The notes under the pieces are model-generated. The model ran no database searches. It saw nothing but the letters and a program-made list of their open reading frames with translations, and was not told the DNA's origin. DNA of 64,000 nucleotides, taken from assembly GCF_902497995.1 (NCBI RefSeq), contig NZ_CABVII010000002.1, positions 62,001 through 126,000 on the forward strand. The letters are read 5' to 3'. The position numbers were made by a program, and so were the translations under genes. This DNA is from Pseudomonas fluorescens. GTDB taxonomy: Bacteria; Pseudomonadota; Gammaproteobacteria; Pseudomonadales; Pseudomonadaceae. This document shows positions 42,647 to 54,001 of this stretch, in pieces. Every line of letters begins with the position of its first letter. Within the stretch, counting starts at the first letter, position 1.

Positions 42647-44071
42647 ATGAAGTTGTCCATGCCGCGATTCGATCAAGCCCCTGTCTTGGTGGTCGGCGAT
42701 GTCATGCTCGACCGTTACTGGCATGGTGGTACCTCACGGATTTCCCCTGAGGCGCCGGTACCGGTGGTCAAGGTCGAGCAAATCGAGGACCGCCCGGGCG
42801 GTGCCGCCAACGTTGCGTTGAACATTGCCGCCCTCGGTGCCCCGGCGTCGCTGGTCGGCGTCACTGGCGACGATGAAGCCGCCGACAGCCTGGTCAATAG
42901 CCTCAAGGGCGCGGGCGTGCGGGCGTTGTTCCAGCGCATCGCGCACCAGCCGACCATCGTCAAGCTGCGGGTCATGAGTCGTCACCAGCAACTGCTGCGT
43001 ATCGACTTCGAAGAACCCTTCGCCACCGACGCCCTGGCGTTGGGCGAGCAGGTCGACGAACTGCTCGAAGGCATCAAGGTGCTGGTGCTGTCGGACTATG
43101 GCAAAGGCGCGCTGAAAAACCATCAGGTGCTGATCCAGGCCGCCCGTGCCCGCGGCATTCCGGTGCTGGCCGACCCCAAGGGCAAGGATTTCTCGATCTA
43201 CCGTGGCGCAAGCCTGATCACGCCGAACCTCAGCGAATTCGAAACCATCGTCGGCGGTTGCGCCGATGAGCACGAGCTAGCGAGCAAAGGCGCGCAGCTG
43301 ATGCATGACCTCGATCTCGGCGCCTTGCTGGTGACCCGTGGCGAGCACGGCATGACCTTGCTGCGTCCGGATCATCCGGCGTTGCACCTGCCAGCCCGTG
43401 CCCGTGAAGTGTTCGACGTGACCGGTGCCGGCGACACGGTGATTTCCACCCTGGCGGCAGCGATTGCCGCTGGCGAAGAACTGCCCCACGCGGTGGCCCT
43501 GGCCAATCTGGCGGCAGGCATCGTGGTCGGCAAGCTCGGTACGGCGGCCATCAGCGCACCGGAACTGCGGCGGGCCATCCAGCGTGAAGAAGGTTCCGAG
43601 CGCGGTGTGCTGGGTTTCGAACAGCTGTTGCTGGCGGTCGACGATGCGCGTGCGCACAACGAGAAAATCGTCTTCACCAATGGTTGTTTCGACATTCTGC
43701 ACGCCGGCCATGTGACCTACCTGGAACAGGCGCGGGCCCAGGGCGATCGTCTGATCGTGGCGGTCAACGACGATGCGTCGGTCAGCCGGCTGAAAGGACC
43801 GGGTCGCCCGATCAACAGCGTCGACCGTCGCATGGCTGTGCTGGCGGGGCTGGGCGCCGTGGACTGGGTGATCAGCTTCCCTGAAGGCACCCCGGAAAAC
43901 CTGTTGCGCGAAGTCAAGCCGGACGTGTTGGTCAAGGGTGGTGATTACGGGATCGAACAGGTGGTCGGTGGGGACATCGTGACCGCTTACGGTGGCATCG
44001 TGAAAGTGCTGGGGCTGGTTGAAAACAGCTCGACCACGGCGATTGTCGAGAAGATCCGCAAGTCCGAGTGA
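42647..44071 (+). CDS. hldE: HldE: heptose 7-phosphate kinase / heptose 1-phosphate adenylyltransferase
   Basis: The 474-residue bifunctional enzyme makes ADP-D-glycero-D-manno-heptose, precursor of the donor for WaaC and WaaF. The N-terminal ribokinase-like domain (1-320) has VVGDVMLDRYWHG, RPGGAANVALN and the GAGDTVISTLA anion hole. The C-terminal nucleotidyltransferase domain (340-474) has FTNGCFDILHAGHVTYLEQA with the HxGH motif. The length is exactly usual. ATG 42647 follows an upstream AT-rich TTAATAT that may be its own promoter, because the gap from msbA is 184 bases. Confidence 0.97.
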   Translation: MKLSMPRFDQAPVLVVGDVMLDRYWHGGTSRISPEAPVPVVKVEQIEDRPGGAANVALNIAALGAPASLVGVTGDDEAADSLVNSLKGAGVRALFQRIAHQPTIVKLRVMSRHQQLLRIDFEEPFATDALALGEQVDELLEGIKVLVLSDYGKGALKNHQVLIQAARARGIPVLADPKGKDFSIYRGASLITPNLSEFETIVGGCADEHELASKGAQLMHDLDLGALLVTRGEHGMTLLRPDHPALHLPARAREVFDVTGAGDTVISTLAAAIAAGEELPHAVALANLAAGIVVGKLGTAAISAPELRRAIQREEGSERGVLGFEQLLLAVDDARAHNEKIVFTNGCFDILHAGHVTYLEQARAQGDRLIVAVNDDASVSRLKGPGRPINSVDRRMAVLAGLGAVDWVISFPEGTPENLLREVKPDVLVKGGDYGIEQVVGGDIVTAYGGIVKVLGLVENSSTTAIVEKIRKSE

Positions 44072-44075
44072 CGCG

Positions 44076-44108
44076 TTGAGCGTTCCCACTCCGCGTGGGA
44101 ACGCTCAA
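44076..44108. repeat. Perfect 13-bp stem between convergent genes
   Basis: TTGAGCGTTCCCA pairs with TGGGAACGCTCAA around a 7-base loop, between hldE and the opposite gene. No T run follows; I know similar 'gcgttcccac' hairpins as dispersed Pseudomonas repeats. It may stop transcription from both sides. Confidence 0.6.
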
Positions 44109-45077
44109 TCAGGAACTGACTTTTTTACGCGGCACGATCTTCTTCAGCAGTTGCTTGGCCTTCCCGCGCAACCGCGCCAGACCGGAATCCTTCCCCGGGG
44201 GGGGCAGCCCCTGCTGCCGCACCCAATCCTTCCAGCGAATCCGCTCATCGCGTACCAACCAGCCTTCCTGTCGGGCAAAGCTTTCCGCCAGGTACAACCC
44301 GCGAGTACTCGCCGGGTACAACTGATCCTTTTTCAAGGTATAGAGCTCGGCCACCGGCTGGCCGTCTTGCAATGGCATCAAGTACAGGTCGGGGCGCTTG
44401 CGATCGAGCCGGGCCACCAGTTGATCGCCTTCCAGCCGCTCGTCGACATGAAACAGGCTCAGGGATTTGGCTTCCTTGGGTACTTCCAGGCGCAAGTCAT
44501 AGATCAGTTGCAACGAAGCGGTCGGCAAGTGCACGTAAGCCCGCGGACGTTCGATCAGCTGCAGGTTGGCGCAACGCACCGGTCGCGCCGAGCCGGACAA
44601 CGGGGTCAGGCGAAATGGCATGGCTTCACGGTAATGCAGGGCTGATGAGTAGGGCGCCGGCAACCAAGTGTCGTTGAAGCGTCCGCCGAGCCAACCTTCC
44701 GGCGTTTCCAGCAGGCACTCTTCGGCAATCTCCTGGATCGCGGTGTGAAGCGGCAGGTTCAGCTCGTGGGCCGGCACGTAGCCGGAGATCAGCTTGAGCA
44801 CCACATCGCCGCGATCCTGCCGCCGTTGACGCACCAACACCCAGTAATCGCGATTCTGCCAATGCAGGGTCAGGCGCACCGAGACCCCGAGATTGGCCAG
44901 CTCCAGCGCGAAGCGTTCGGTGTGGGCTACGGTCACCGGGCGGCGACGTTGCAGGGTCTGGGAAAAATTGAGCGGCATCCCGACACTCTGATAACTCAAG
45001 CCTTCCGGAGTCGCTTCGACGAATAACGGCAGGGTCTTGAAGTTGCTCGGGTTCTTTCTGATGAGCGTACGCGGCAT
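44109..45077 (-). CDS. Conserved hypothetical protein (PA4993-like)
   Basis: The 322-residue protein has no family that I can name. It lacks a signal peptide and membrane helices. A helical stretch HTAIQEIAEECLLETPEGWL resembles part of a Nudix box (E-x-x-E-E) but not its full G-x5-E pattern. The C-terminus is basic (KAKQLLKKIVPRKKVSS). GGAG lies upstream of ATG 45077. It follows the aldo/keto reductase gene by 32 bases and shares its strand, so the two and the FAD gene probably form an operon. The place matches PA4993 of P. aeruginosa. Confidence 0.8.
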   Translation of the reverse strand: MPRTLIRKNPSNFKTLPLFVEATPEGLSYQSVGMPLNFSQTLQRRRPVTVAHTERFALELANLGVSVRLTLHWQNRDYWVLVRQRRQDRGDVVLKLISGYVPAHELNLPLHTAIQEIAEECLLETPEGWLGGRFNDTWLPAPYSSALHYREAMPFRLTPLSGSARPVRCANLQLIERPRAYVHLPTASLQLIYDLRLEVPKEAKSLSLFHVDERLEGDQLVARLDRKRPDLYLMPLQDGQPVAELYTLKKDQLYPASTRGLYLAESFARQEGWLVRDERIRWKDWVRQQGLPPPGKDSGLARLRGKAKQLLKKIVPRKKVSS

Positions 45078-45109
45078 GTCGGCTCCTGCTTAAGGCCGCA
45101 TAGGCGGCA

Positions 45110-45922
45110 TCAGTTTCTGCGTAAAACCTGGGCAACGGTCGCGACGTTGTGGGCGAGGTGCAGCGGATTGATGGTCCCGACAATAGCACTGGCAACACCC
45201 GGATGTTCAAACAACAATTCGAAGCTGGCGCGCACCGGGTCCACGCCCGGGCTCAGGCAGGCGTGACCGCTGGCGAGGGCTTTTTTGACCAGAATGGCTT
45301 TGCCGTGGGCAGCAGCATAGTCGATGACCGGCTTCTCGTTCTGTTCGTTCAGATTGTAGGTGACCATGGCGCAATCACCTTGTTCCAGAGCCTTTAAACC
45401 ACCTTCGACGGTTTTTCCGGAAAAGCCGAAACCGCGAATCTTGCCTTGGCTCTTGAGCTCGGCCAGGGTCCCATAGACTTCGCTGTCATTGAGGATCGCC
45501 AAGTCGTTGCCATCGGAGTGCACCAGCACCAGGTCGATAAAATCCGTTTCCAGACGTTGCAGACTGCGCTCCACCGAGAATCGGGTATGCGCGGCACTGA
45601 AATCGTGTCGGGACTGACCGTCGGCAAACTCTTCGCCGACCTTGCTGACGATCACCCAATCCTGACGCTGACCACGCAATAACGGGCCAAGGCGTTCTTC
45701 GCTGCGGCCATAGGCCGGGGCCGTGTCTATCAGGTTGATGCCCAGGTCGCGCGAGAGTTTGAGCAGCATGCGCGCTTCGTCATCGCCGGGGATCTGGAAA
45801 CCGTTGGGGTACTTCACGCCTTGGTCGCGGCCGAGTTTGACGGTGCCAAGTCCCAAAGGAGAAACCATCAGGCCAGTGCTGCCCAATGGGCGATGCAGGT
45901 CGTGCAGGGTCGGTTGGCTCAT
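45110..45922 (-). CDS. Aldo/keto reductase
   Basis: The 270-residue protein folds as a TIM barrel of the aldo/keto reductase superfamily: LGLGTVKLGRDQG, the active-site strand LIDTAPAYGRSEERLGPLLR (Asp and Tyr of the tetrad), FIDLVLVHSDGND and the ending SAIVGTINPLHLAHNVATVA. It reduces carbonyls with NADPH; the substrate is unknown. It is somewhat short, as in the small Pseudomonas AKRs. Its start overlaps the FAD oxidoreductase stop by four bases (ATGA). Confidence 0.9.
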   Translation of the reverse strand: MSQPTLHDLHRPLGSTGLMVSPLGLGTVKLGRDQGVKYPNGFQIPGDDEARMLLKLSRDLGINLIDTAPAYGRSEERLGPLLRGQRQDWVIVSKVGEEFADGQSRHDFSAAHTRFSVERSLQRLETDFIDLVLVHSDGNDLAILNDSEVYGTLAELKSQGKIRGFGFSGKTVEGGLKALEQGDCAMVTYNLNEQNEKPVIDYAAAHGKAILVKKALASGHACLSPGVDPVRASFELLFEHPGVASAIVGTINPLHLAHNVATVAQVLRRN

Positions 45923-47094
45923 GGCAGCAGTTGCTCCCAGGCTGGAATGCCCATAGGCGGTTTGGGCAGTTCAGGCAGCGGTTGCGGATGGCCTGGCTGG
46001 ATGCCGTCGCGTTGCAAAGAGGCCATGACCCGATCGGCGAAGTCCGGCGCCAGTGCCAGTTTGGTCGGCCAGCCGACCAGCAATCGGCCTTCTTCGGCAA
46101 GAAACGCGTTGTCGGGACGGGTCAGGCCCGATTGCAGCGGCTCGGCGCGGTCCACTCGCAAGGTCGCCCATTGCGCCGTGCTCAGGTCGATCCATGGCAG
46201 CAACTGGCCGAGCTCCTTCTGCGCCGTGGCGATTTGCTCGGCGGGCTCTCGGCCAACACCTTCGGCTTCGGCAATATCGCCGCCCAGGTACCAGACCCAT
46301 TGGCCATCGGCGGCCGGGTGCGTGGTCACGGTAATGCGTGGCTTGGTGCCGCCGCCCAGGCAGTGGGCGTACAGCGGTTTGAGGCCCGGGCCTTTGGCGA
46401 TGATCATGTGCAACGGCCGGCGTTGCATGGCGGGATGGGTCAGCCCCAGTGTTTCAAGCAAGGTCGCAATGCCGGCGCCGGCACTCAAGACGATGCGCTG
46501 GGCACGGATTTCGCGCTCGTCCACCTTCAGGCCGATCAGTTTTCCACCCTCCAGCAACGGTTCGATCTTTTGCCCGGCGAGCAAGCTATCACCCGCCAGA
46601 TCGGCCAGGCGCCGGATCAGGCTCGGTACGTCGATCACCAGTTCCGCCAGCCGATAGACCTTGCCTTTGAAGCGCTTGTCTTGCAGGGCTGGCGGCAGTT
46701 GCTCGCCCTTGACCTGATCGACGCGGCCGCGTACGGCTTTGCTGGCAAAGAAGCTGGTGAGATTGCCGGCGAGGGTGCCGGGAGACCAGAGGTAATGCGC
46801 TTCGGACAGCAGACGCACGCCGGACAGGTCCAGCTCACCGTCCCCGGCCAGCGCTTCACGCCAGCGGCGGGGCATGTCGGCGATGGCTTCCGAGGCGCCA
46901 GTCAGGGCGCCATGCAGTGCGTACTTGGCGCCGCCGTGGATGATCCCCTGGGATTTCACACTCTGCCCGCCACCGAGGCTGGCGCTTTCCACCAGCACGG
47001 TCGAAAAACCCTGGCGGCGCAGACGCGCATTCAGCCAGAGCCCGGCGACACCAGCGCCGACAATCAGAACGTCGGTGGAAATAACGGATGGCAT
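45919..47094 (-). CDS. FAD-dependent oxidoreductase (DAO type)
   Basis: The 391-residue protein starts with the dinucleotide motif DVLIVGAGVAGLWLNARLRR and continues with LGGGQSVKSQGIIHGGAKYA, as in glycerol-3-phosphate/D-amino acid oxidase-type flavoproteins. Further parts are AQRIVLSAGAGIATLLE and PDNAFLAEEGRLLVGWPTKL. The substrate is unknown. It is the first gene of a minus-strand set FAD oxidoreductase - aldo/keto reductase - unknown (PA4993-like). The same gene order occurs in P. aeruginosa, which suggests a shared but unstudied pathway. Confidence 0.88.
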   Translation of the reverse strand: MPSVISTDVLIVGAGVAGLWLNARLRRQGFSTVLVESASLGGGQSVKSQGIIHGGAKYALHGALTGASEAIADMPRRWREALAGDGELDLSGVRLLSEAHYLWSPGTLAGNLTSFFASKAVRGRVDQVKGEQLPPALQDKRFKGKVYRLAELVIDVPSLIRRLADLAGDSLLAGQKIEPLLEGGKLIGLKVDEREIRAQRIVLSAGAGIATLLETLGLTHPAMQRRPLHMIIAKGPGLKPLYAHCLGGGTKPRITVTTHPAADGQWVWYLGGDIAEAEGVGREPAEQIATAQKELGQLLPWIDLSTAQWATLRVDRAEPLQSGLTRPDNAFLAEEGRLLVGWPTKLALAPDFADRVMASLQRDGIQPGHPQPLPELPKPPMGIPAWEQLLP

Positions 47095-47183
47095 GCAGCG
47101 ACCTCAGTGTTCAAGACGAGGGCGCAGTATACAGACTCGACGAAGAGGGGATTTGTTGACGATCAATAGGACGGATGCAAAAC

Positions 47184-47272
47184 CTGGGAGCGGGCTTGCT
47201 CGCGAAAGCGATGTGTCAGGCAACATTTGTATCGACTGGCACACCGCATTCGCGAGCAAGCCCGCTCCCACA
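47184..47272. repeat. REP doublet
   Basis: Inverted pair of main-type units (47184-47210 and about 47247-47272) between the SMR gene and the FAD oxidoreductase gene. Confidence 0.9.
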
Positions 47273-47291
47273 ATGGATCGAGTTCCAGGCC

Positions 47292-47624
47292 TTAGTGTCC
47301 GGCGGTTTTGGAGAAGAGCTGGATCACTACGACCCCCAGTACGATAAGCGCCATCCCCAACATCGCCGGCACATCCAGTTTCTGCCCATAGATAAACAAC
47401 GCCGCGACGCTGACCATCACGATGCCCATGCCGGCCCACACCGCGTAGGCCACGCCCACCGGAACGCTGCGCACCACCAGCGTCAGCATCCAGAACGCAA
47501 TGCCATAACCGACGATGACCAGAACCAGTGGCAGAGGTGTGCTGAAGCCTTTGACCGCTTTCATCGAAACAGTGGCGATCACTTCGGCGCAGATGGCAAT
47601 GGCCAGGTAGTAGTAAGCGGTCAT
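47292..47624 (-). CDS. SMR family multidrug/cation efflux protein
   Basis: The 110-residue protein has four membrane helices of the small multidrug resistance family. The essential membrane Glu is at position 14 (AIAICAEVIATVSMKA), and YAVWAGMGIVMVSVAALFIY is the GxG helix. It exports lipophilic cations in exchange for protons as a dimer. EmrE-like and Gdx/SugE-like types cannot be told apart with certainty, but helix 1 is EmrE-like. GAGG 8 bases upstream supports ATG 47624. It is divergent from the LysR gene, 103 bases apart. Confidence 0.9.
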   Translation of the reverse strand: MTAYYYLAIAICAEVIATVSMKAVKGFSTPLPLVLVIVGYGIAFWMLTLVVRSVPVGVAYAVWAGMGIVMVSVAALFIYGQKLDVPAMLGMALIVLGVVVIQLFSKTAGH

Positions 47625-47727
47625 GGGTGCATCCTCATGTGAAGTGTTGCTTTCTGAGTTCGGCATTCTAGAGTTTCTTCAGATGCGGTAAAGTCATTAC
47701 CTATCTGTTCTGAAGATGGGTTTGCCC

Positions 47728-48642
47728 ATGCAATGGAATCTGGACCAGCTGCGATTGTTTGTCAGCGTAGCGGAACGACGGTCTTTCTCCGCCGTGGCGC
47801 GGGAGCAGCGCAAGGCGCAATCGGCCGTCAGCAGTTCGATTGCGCTACTGGAAGAGGACCTGGGCGTCAGCCTGTTCGACCGCAGCAGCGGTCGCCAGCC
47901 AAAGCTCACCGACGCCGGCAATGCCTTGCTGGAAGAGGCGCGGGAAGTGCTGCGTCAATGTGAGCGCCTCAACGGCCGGGCGCTGGCGATGATGCGCGGC
48001 CAGGAGGCTCGTCTGCGTGTGGCTCAGGATGAAGCAATGCCCTACCAACCGATCATCGAAAGCTTCGAAGCCCTGGCGCAAAGATTCCCCAGTCTTGAGG
48101 TGCAGTTGACCAGCGCAGCCCAGGGCGATGTGGCGCGCAAACTGGTGGAGCGTCGGGCCGATCTGGGCTTGCTGTTTTATCACGATCAGATCCCCGAAGC
48201 TCTTGAGCGGCGGGTGTTGGGCAGTGTTGAAATGGTCACGGTGTGTGGCGTCGGGCACCCACTGGCGGAGCAGGCTCGGGTCGACTGCCAGCAACTGGCA
48301 CAGCATCGGCAGTTGCTGATGTCCACCGAGTCCAGCGTCTATCCCGGCAGTGAGCCCGCCAGTCCGCAAGTCTGGCGGACCGACAGCTTCTACGTGATGG
48401 CCGAATGGCTGGTGCGCGGCCTCGGCTGGGCCTGGCTACCGCGACACGTGGTGCAATATCCGGCTTATCAAGGGCAGATGGTCGAACTGGTCAGCGAATG
48501 GACTCCGCCGGCATTGATCGTGGAACTGGTCTGGCGCCGCGACGAGCCCCTCGGTCCGGCCGCCCGTTGGCTCGCGGAACGTTTTGCCGTGCACTTGCAG
48601 GCGATTGGCGAAAAAACCGATAAACTCCGCCGCCATGAATAG
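47728..48642 (+). CDS. LysR family transcriptional regulator
   Basis: The 304-residue protein has the N-terminal winged helix-turn-helix (MQWNLDQLRLFVSVAERRSF, then AVSSSIALLEEDLGVSLFDR) and a periplasmic-binding-like effector domain from about 90 on. ATG 47716 would add four residues. It is divergent from the SMR gene, an arrangement in which LysR proteins often control the neighbour, so it may regulate the efflux pump. Its end overlaps waaA by eight bases, which would tie waaA expression to this regulator. Confidence 0.9.
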   Translation: MQWNLDQLRLFVSVAERRSFSAVAREQRKAQSAVSSSIALLEEDLGVSLFDRSSGRQPKLTDAGNALLEEAREVLRQCERLNGRALAMMRGQEARLRVAQDEAMPYQPIIESFEALAQRFPSLEVQLTSAAQGDVARKLVERRADLGLLFYHDQIPEALERRVLGSVEMVTVCGVGHPLAEQARVDCQQLAQHRQLLMSTESSVYPGSEPASPQVWRTDSFYVMAEWLVRGLGWAWLPRHVVQYPAYQGQMVELVSEWTPPALIVELVWRRDEPLGPAARWLAERFAVHLQAIGEKTDKLRRHE

Positions 48643-49912
48643 AACTCTCTACACCGTGCTGTTTTACCTGGGGCTGCCATTGGTAGCGATTCGGCTGTGG
48701 CTGCGGGCGCGCAAGGCGCCGGCCTATGCCAAGCGCATTGGCGAGCGTTTCTCCTACGGGTTGCCCGCGATGAAGCCGGGCGGTATCTGGGTGCACGCGG
48801 TATCCGTGGGCGAAAGCATTGCCGCCGCGCCGATGATTCGCGCCCTGCTGCAGCGTTATCCGACACTGCCGATTACCGTGACCTGCATGACTCCGACCGG
48901 TTCGGAACGCATCCAGGCACTGTTCGCCAACGAGCCGCGTATTCAGCACTGCTATCTTCCATACGACTTGCCCTGCGCCGCGGCGCGATTTCTTGATCGG
49001 GTCCGGCCGAAACTGGCAGTGATCATGGAAACCGAGCTTTGGCCGAACCATATTCATCAGTGCGCCAAGCGCGGGATTCCCGTGGCGCTGGCCAATGCGC
49101 GCCTGTCCGAACGTTCGGCCAAGGGCTATGGTCGTTTCAGGAAATTGACCCGCCCGATGCTCACCGAGATGAGCCTGTTCGCGGTGCAAACCGAGGCCGA
49201 GGCTCAGCGTTTTCGCGATTTAGGCGCCCGGGTGGAAACCGTCGAAGTGACCGGCTCGATCAAGTTCGACCTGACCATCGACCCGGCATTGCGCCAGCGC
49301 GCCACCGAGTTGCGTGCGCAATGGCAGGCGCAAGAGCGTCCGGTGTGGATCGCCGCCAGCACTCATGAAGGTGAAGACGAAGTGGTGCTGGCGGCTCATC
49401 GTCAGTTGCTCATCCGTCATCCCGATGCGTTGTTGATTCTGGTGCCGCGCCATCCGGAGCGTTTCGGTACGGTGTTCGAGTTGTGTCGGCAGCAGGGTTT
49501 CGCGACTGTGCGTCGTTCCACAGGCGAGCCGGTGACCGCGGGTACTTCGGTATTGTTGGGCGACACCATGGGCGAATTGCTGTTTCTTTATGCCCTGGCC
49601 GACAGTGCCTTTGTCGGCGGCAGCCTGGTGGCGAACGGCGGGCATAATCTGCTGGAACCGGCAGCGTTGGCCAAACCGGTGCTGAGCGGACCGCACCTGT
49701 TCAACTTCCTCGAAATTGCGGCGCAGTTGCGCAGTGCCGGGGCATTGCAGGAAGTGGAGGATGCTGAAGGCCTGGCGGTGGCGGTGCAGCGGCTGTTCGA
49801 GTTGCCCAGGGATGCGCAGCGGATGGCGGAGGCGGGGTTGAACGTGATGCGCGCCAATCAGGGGGCGTTGCAGCGGTTGCTGGATGGGTTGGGGCGGTTG
49901 ATCGAGCGTTAG
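48635..49912 (+). CDS. waaA: WaaA: Kdo transferase
   Basis: The 425-residue GT30 enzyme transfers Kdo residues from CMP-Kdo to lipid IVA. The N-terminal membrane helix (LYTVLFYLGLPLVAIRLWLR) is followed by GGIWVHAVSVGESIAAAPMI with the catalytic Glu of GES, METELWPNHI, and a donor domain with LVPRHPERF and GHNLLEPAALAKPV. ATG 48635 overlaps the LysR gene end. The following inverted repeat (49949-50020) may end its transcript. Confidence 0.96.
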   Translation: MNRTLYTVLFYLGLPLVAIRLWLRARKAPAYAKRIGERFSYGLPAMKPGGIWVHAVSVGESIAAAPMIRALLQRYPTLPITVTCMTPTGSERIQALFANEPRIQHCYLPYDLPCAAARFLDRVRPKLAVIMETELWPNHIHQCAKRGIPVALANARLSERSAKGYGRFRKLTRPMLTEMSLFAVQTEAEAQRFRDLGARVETVEVTGSIKFDLTIDPALRQRATELRAQWQAQERPVWIAASTHEGEDEVVLAAHRQLLIRHPDALLILVPRHPERFGTVFELCRQQGFATVRRSTGEPVTAGTSVLLGDTMGELLFLYALADSAFVGGSLVANGGHNLLEPAALAKPVLSGPHLFNFLEIAAQLRSAGALQEVEDAEGLAVAVQRLFELPRDAQRMAEAGLNVMRANQGALQRLLDGLGRLIER

Positions 49913-49948
49913 GCCGCGTTGGCTGAACCAAAAAGATCGCAGCGGCCC

Positions 49949-50020
49949 CCTGTAGGAGCCAGGCTTGCCGGCGAAGGCGTCTTCGAAACCGCCTTCGCCG
50001 GCAAGCCTGGCTCCTACAGG
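49949..50020. repeat. Inverted REP pair, third type
   Basis: CCTGTAGGAGCCAGGCTTGC, then CGGCGAAGGCG, is repeated in inverted order 49990-50020 after 10 bases. This unit differs from the other two types. It lies between convergent waaA and tolC and can serve both as a barrier. Confidence 0.85.
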
Positions 50021-50027
50021 ATTTGGG

Positions 50028-51461
50028 TCAAGGCCTCGCTTTGAGCTGATCCGCCGCCGCCTTCGCCAGATCCGGTGGCAGGAAGTCCTTGTCCGGGTTG
50101 TAGTCGGGCTTGAGATAGCGCTTCAGATCCTGCAGATCCCCCGGATTCAACGTGCCGGCCGCTTGCTTGAGGCGCAGGTTGTCGAGGATGTAGTCGTAGC
50201 GGGTGTTGTTGTAGTTGCGCACCGAGGTGTACAGCTGGCGTTGGGCATCCAGCACATCGACGATGTTGCGCGTACCCACCTGATAACCGATTTCGGTTGC
50301 TTCCACGGCGCTCTGGTTAGAGATGATCGACTGCTTGCGCGCCTGCACCTGCTCCACGTCGGTGTTTACCGCACGGTGCAGGTTGCGGGTGTTTTCCACC
50401 ACTTGCCGGCGCAGGGATTCGCGCTGTTGTTCGGTCTGATCCAGGCGCGAGTAAGACTCGCGAACCTGTGAGGTGGTCAGGCCGCCGCTATAGATCGGGA
50501 TACTCAACTGCAGGGCCAGCGTGCGTTGCTCGACGTTACCGCTGTAAGGCTGGCCGAAGGCGCTCGGGTTGCTGAAACCCAGGGCGTCGTTGTCGCCCTT
50601 CTCGTATTTAGCCACGGCATCCAGGGTCGGTGCGTGACCGGCCTTGCGCTGCTTGAGGGTTTGTTCGGCGGCGCTGACCGCATAGTTGCTCGCCAACAGA
50701 TTCAGGTTCTGCCTGGCGGCGGTATCGACCCAGGCCTTGGCGTCATTCGGTGCCGGCGGCAAGATCGGCAAGGTGTGGACGATGCCCTGGATAGAGTTGT
50801 ACTGGCGGTTGGTCAGGGTGATCAAGGCTTCGAACGCGTCATCCACCTGGCGCTGCGCAACGATCCGGTTGGCCCGTGCCGTGTCGTAGCTGGCCTGGGA
50901 TTGCAGTACATCGGTCTTGTCCGAGAGGCCGACGTCGAAACGTTCATTGGACTGATCGAGCTGGCGCTTGAAGGCGTCTTCTTCGGCCTTGGTCGAGGCC
51001 AGGTTGTCCTGGCTGCGCAACACGTTGAAGTAGCTTTCTGCCGTTTGCAGAATCAGGTTCTGCTCGGTCGCCGAGAGTTGCAGCGCAGCCTGTTCGTTGA
51101 CGTCCTTGGCGGCCTGGTACTGGAACCAGCGATCGGCGCGGAACAGTGGCTGGGCCAGGGTCGCCTGATAGGAGTTGGCGCTGCGATTGGCGACGGCCGC
51201 CGGTTGATCGATATCGGTACGCACGTTGGCGACCTGGGCGCCACCGGAGATGTTCGGCAACAGCCCGGCGCGGGCCTGGGGGACGACTTCTTTCTGGGCG
51301 CCGTACTGGGCCCGGGCGGCGGCCAGGTCGGCGTTGTTATTCACCGCTTCCTGGTAGACGCTGACCAGGTCGGTGTGGGTCGATAAGGGCGCTTCTGCTG
51401 CCCAGGCCATTCCATTGGACGCACAAGACACGGCGAGAGCCAGTGAGAGTTTGCGCAGCAT
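50028..51461 (-). CDS. tolC: TolC family outer-membrane channel
   Basis: The 477-residue protein has a Sec signal peptide (MLRKLSLALAVSCASNGMAW, cut after AWA) and two repeated outer-membrane-efflux halves with long helices. TolC-type features include DLVSVYQEAVNNNADLAAAR, ATLAQPLFRADRWFQYQAAK and YQVGTRNIVDVLDAQRQLYT. As a trimer it forms the outer-membrane exit of type I secretion and tripartite efflux systems. No membrane-fusion or inner-membrane partner lies next to it, so it is probably a shared TolC. It is the equivalent of the P. aeruginosa gene next to thiC (PA4974). Confidence 0.93.
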   Translation of the reverse strand: MLRKLSLALAVSCASNGMAWAAEAPLSTHTDLVSVYQEAVNNNADLAAARAQYGAQKEVVPQARAGLLPNISGGAQVANVRTDIDQPAAVANRSANSYQATLAQPLFRADRWFQYQAAKDVNEQAALQLSATEQNLILQTAESYFNVLRSQDNLASTKAEEDAFKRQLDQSNERFDVGLSDKTDVLQSQASYDTARANRIVAQRQVDDAFEALITLTNRQYNSIQGIVHTLPILPPAPNDAKAWVDTAARQNLNLLASNYAVSAAEQTLKQRKAGHAPTLDAVAKYEKGDNDALGFSNPSAFGQPYSGNVEQRTLALQLSIPIYSGGLTTSQVRESYSRLDQTEQQRESLRRQVVENTRNLHRAVNTDVEQVQARKQSIISNQSAVEATEIGYQVGTRNIVDVLDAQRQLYTSVRNYNNTRYDYILDNLRLKQAAGTLNPGDLQDLKRYLKPDYNPDKDFLPPDLAKAAADQLKARP

Positions 51462-51620
51462 GAGGCCATCCCTAAAAAATTACGCTGATAATTTGAGCGC
51501 CAAGGCTACGGCGCGGCGCCCCGCAGCGTCAAGGCGCGGCATGGCTTGGCGAGTGTAGTTGCGCACACGTTCGGCAACAATCCTGTAATTGCGCCATTCA
51601 TCATGGTGTTTACCGCGGTG

Positions 51621-51650
51621 TTGGCGTTCTTTGCCAGTTGTGTCTAGACT
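51621..51650 (+). promoter_or_regulatory. Probable thiC promoter
   Basis: TTGGCG (51621-51626) and TAGACT (51645-51650), spacer 18. The predicted start lies just before the riboswitch aptamer at 51659. Confidence 0.5.
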
Positions 51651-51658
51651 GGCCGGGT

Positions 51659-53814
<2,156 letters not shown>

Positions 53815-53848
53815 TCTGACCTGTGATTGACGGCGCCTGTGCTGCCGT

Positions 53849-53943
53849 CTTCGCGAGCAAGCCCGCTCCCACATTTGATCCCGGTGGTACACAATATTTG
53901 TGGTCACAGGAGATCCAGTGTGGGAGCGGGCTTGCTCGCGAAG
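53849..53943. repeat. REP doublet
   Basis: Inverted pair of main-type units between thiC and cytX. Confidence 0.9.
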
Positions 53944-54001
53944 GCTGCAGGCCAGGCGCTGAAAATCTCAATGACACACTTATTCCTCTGAGATAACACC
54001 C

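Noticed and set aside
48584..48634. Earlier start for waaA inside the LysR gene
   Set aside because: The residues added do not belong to WaaA, whose membrane helix follows ATG 48635.
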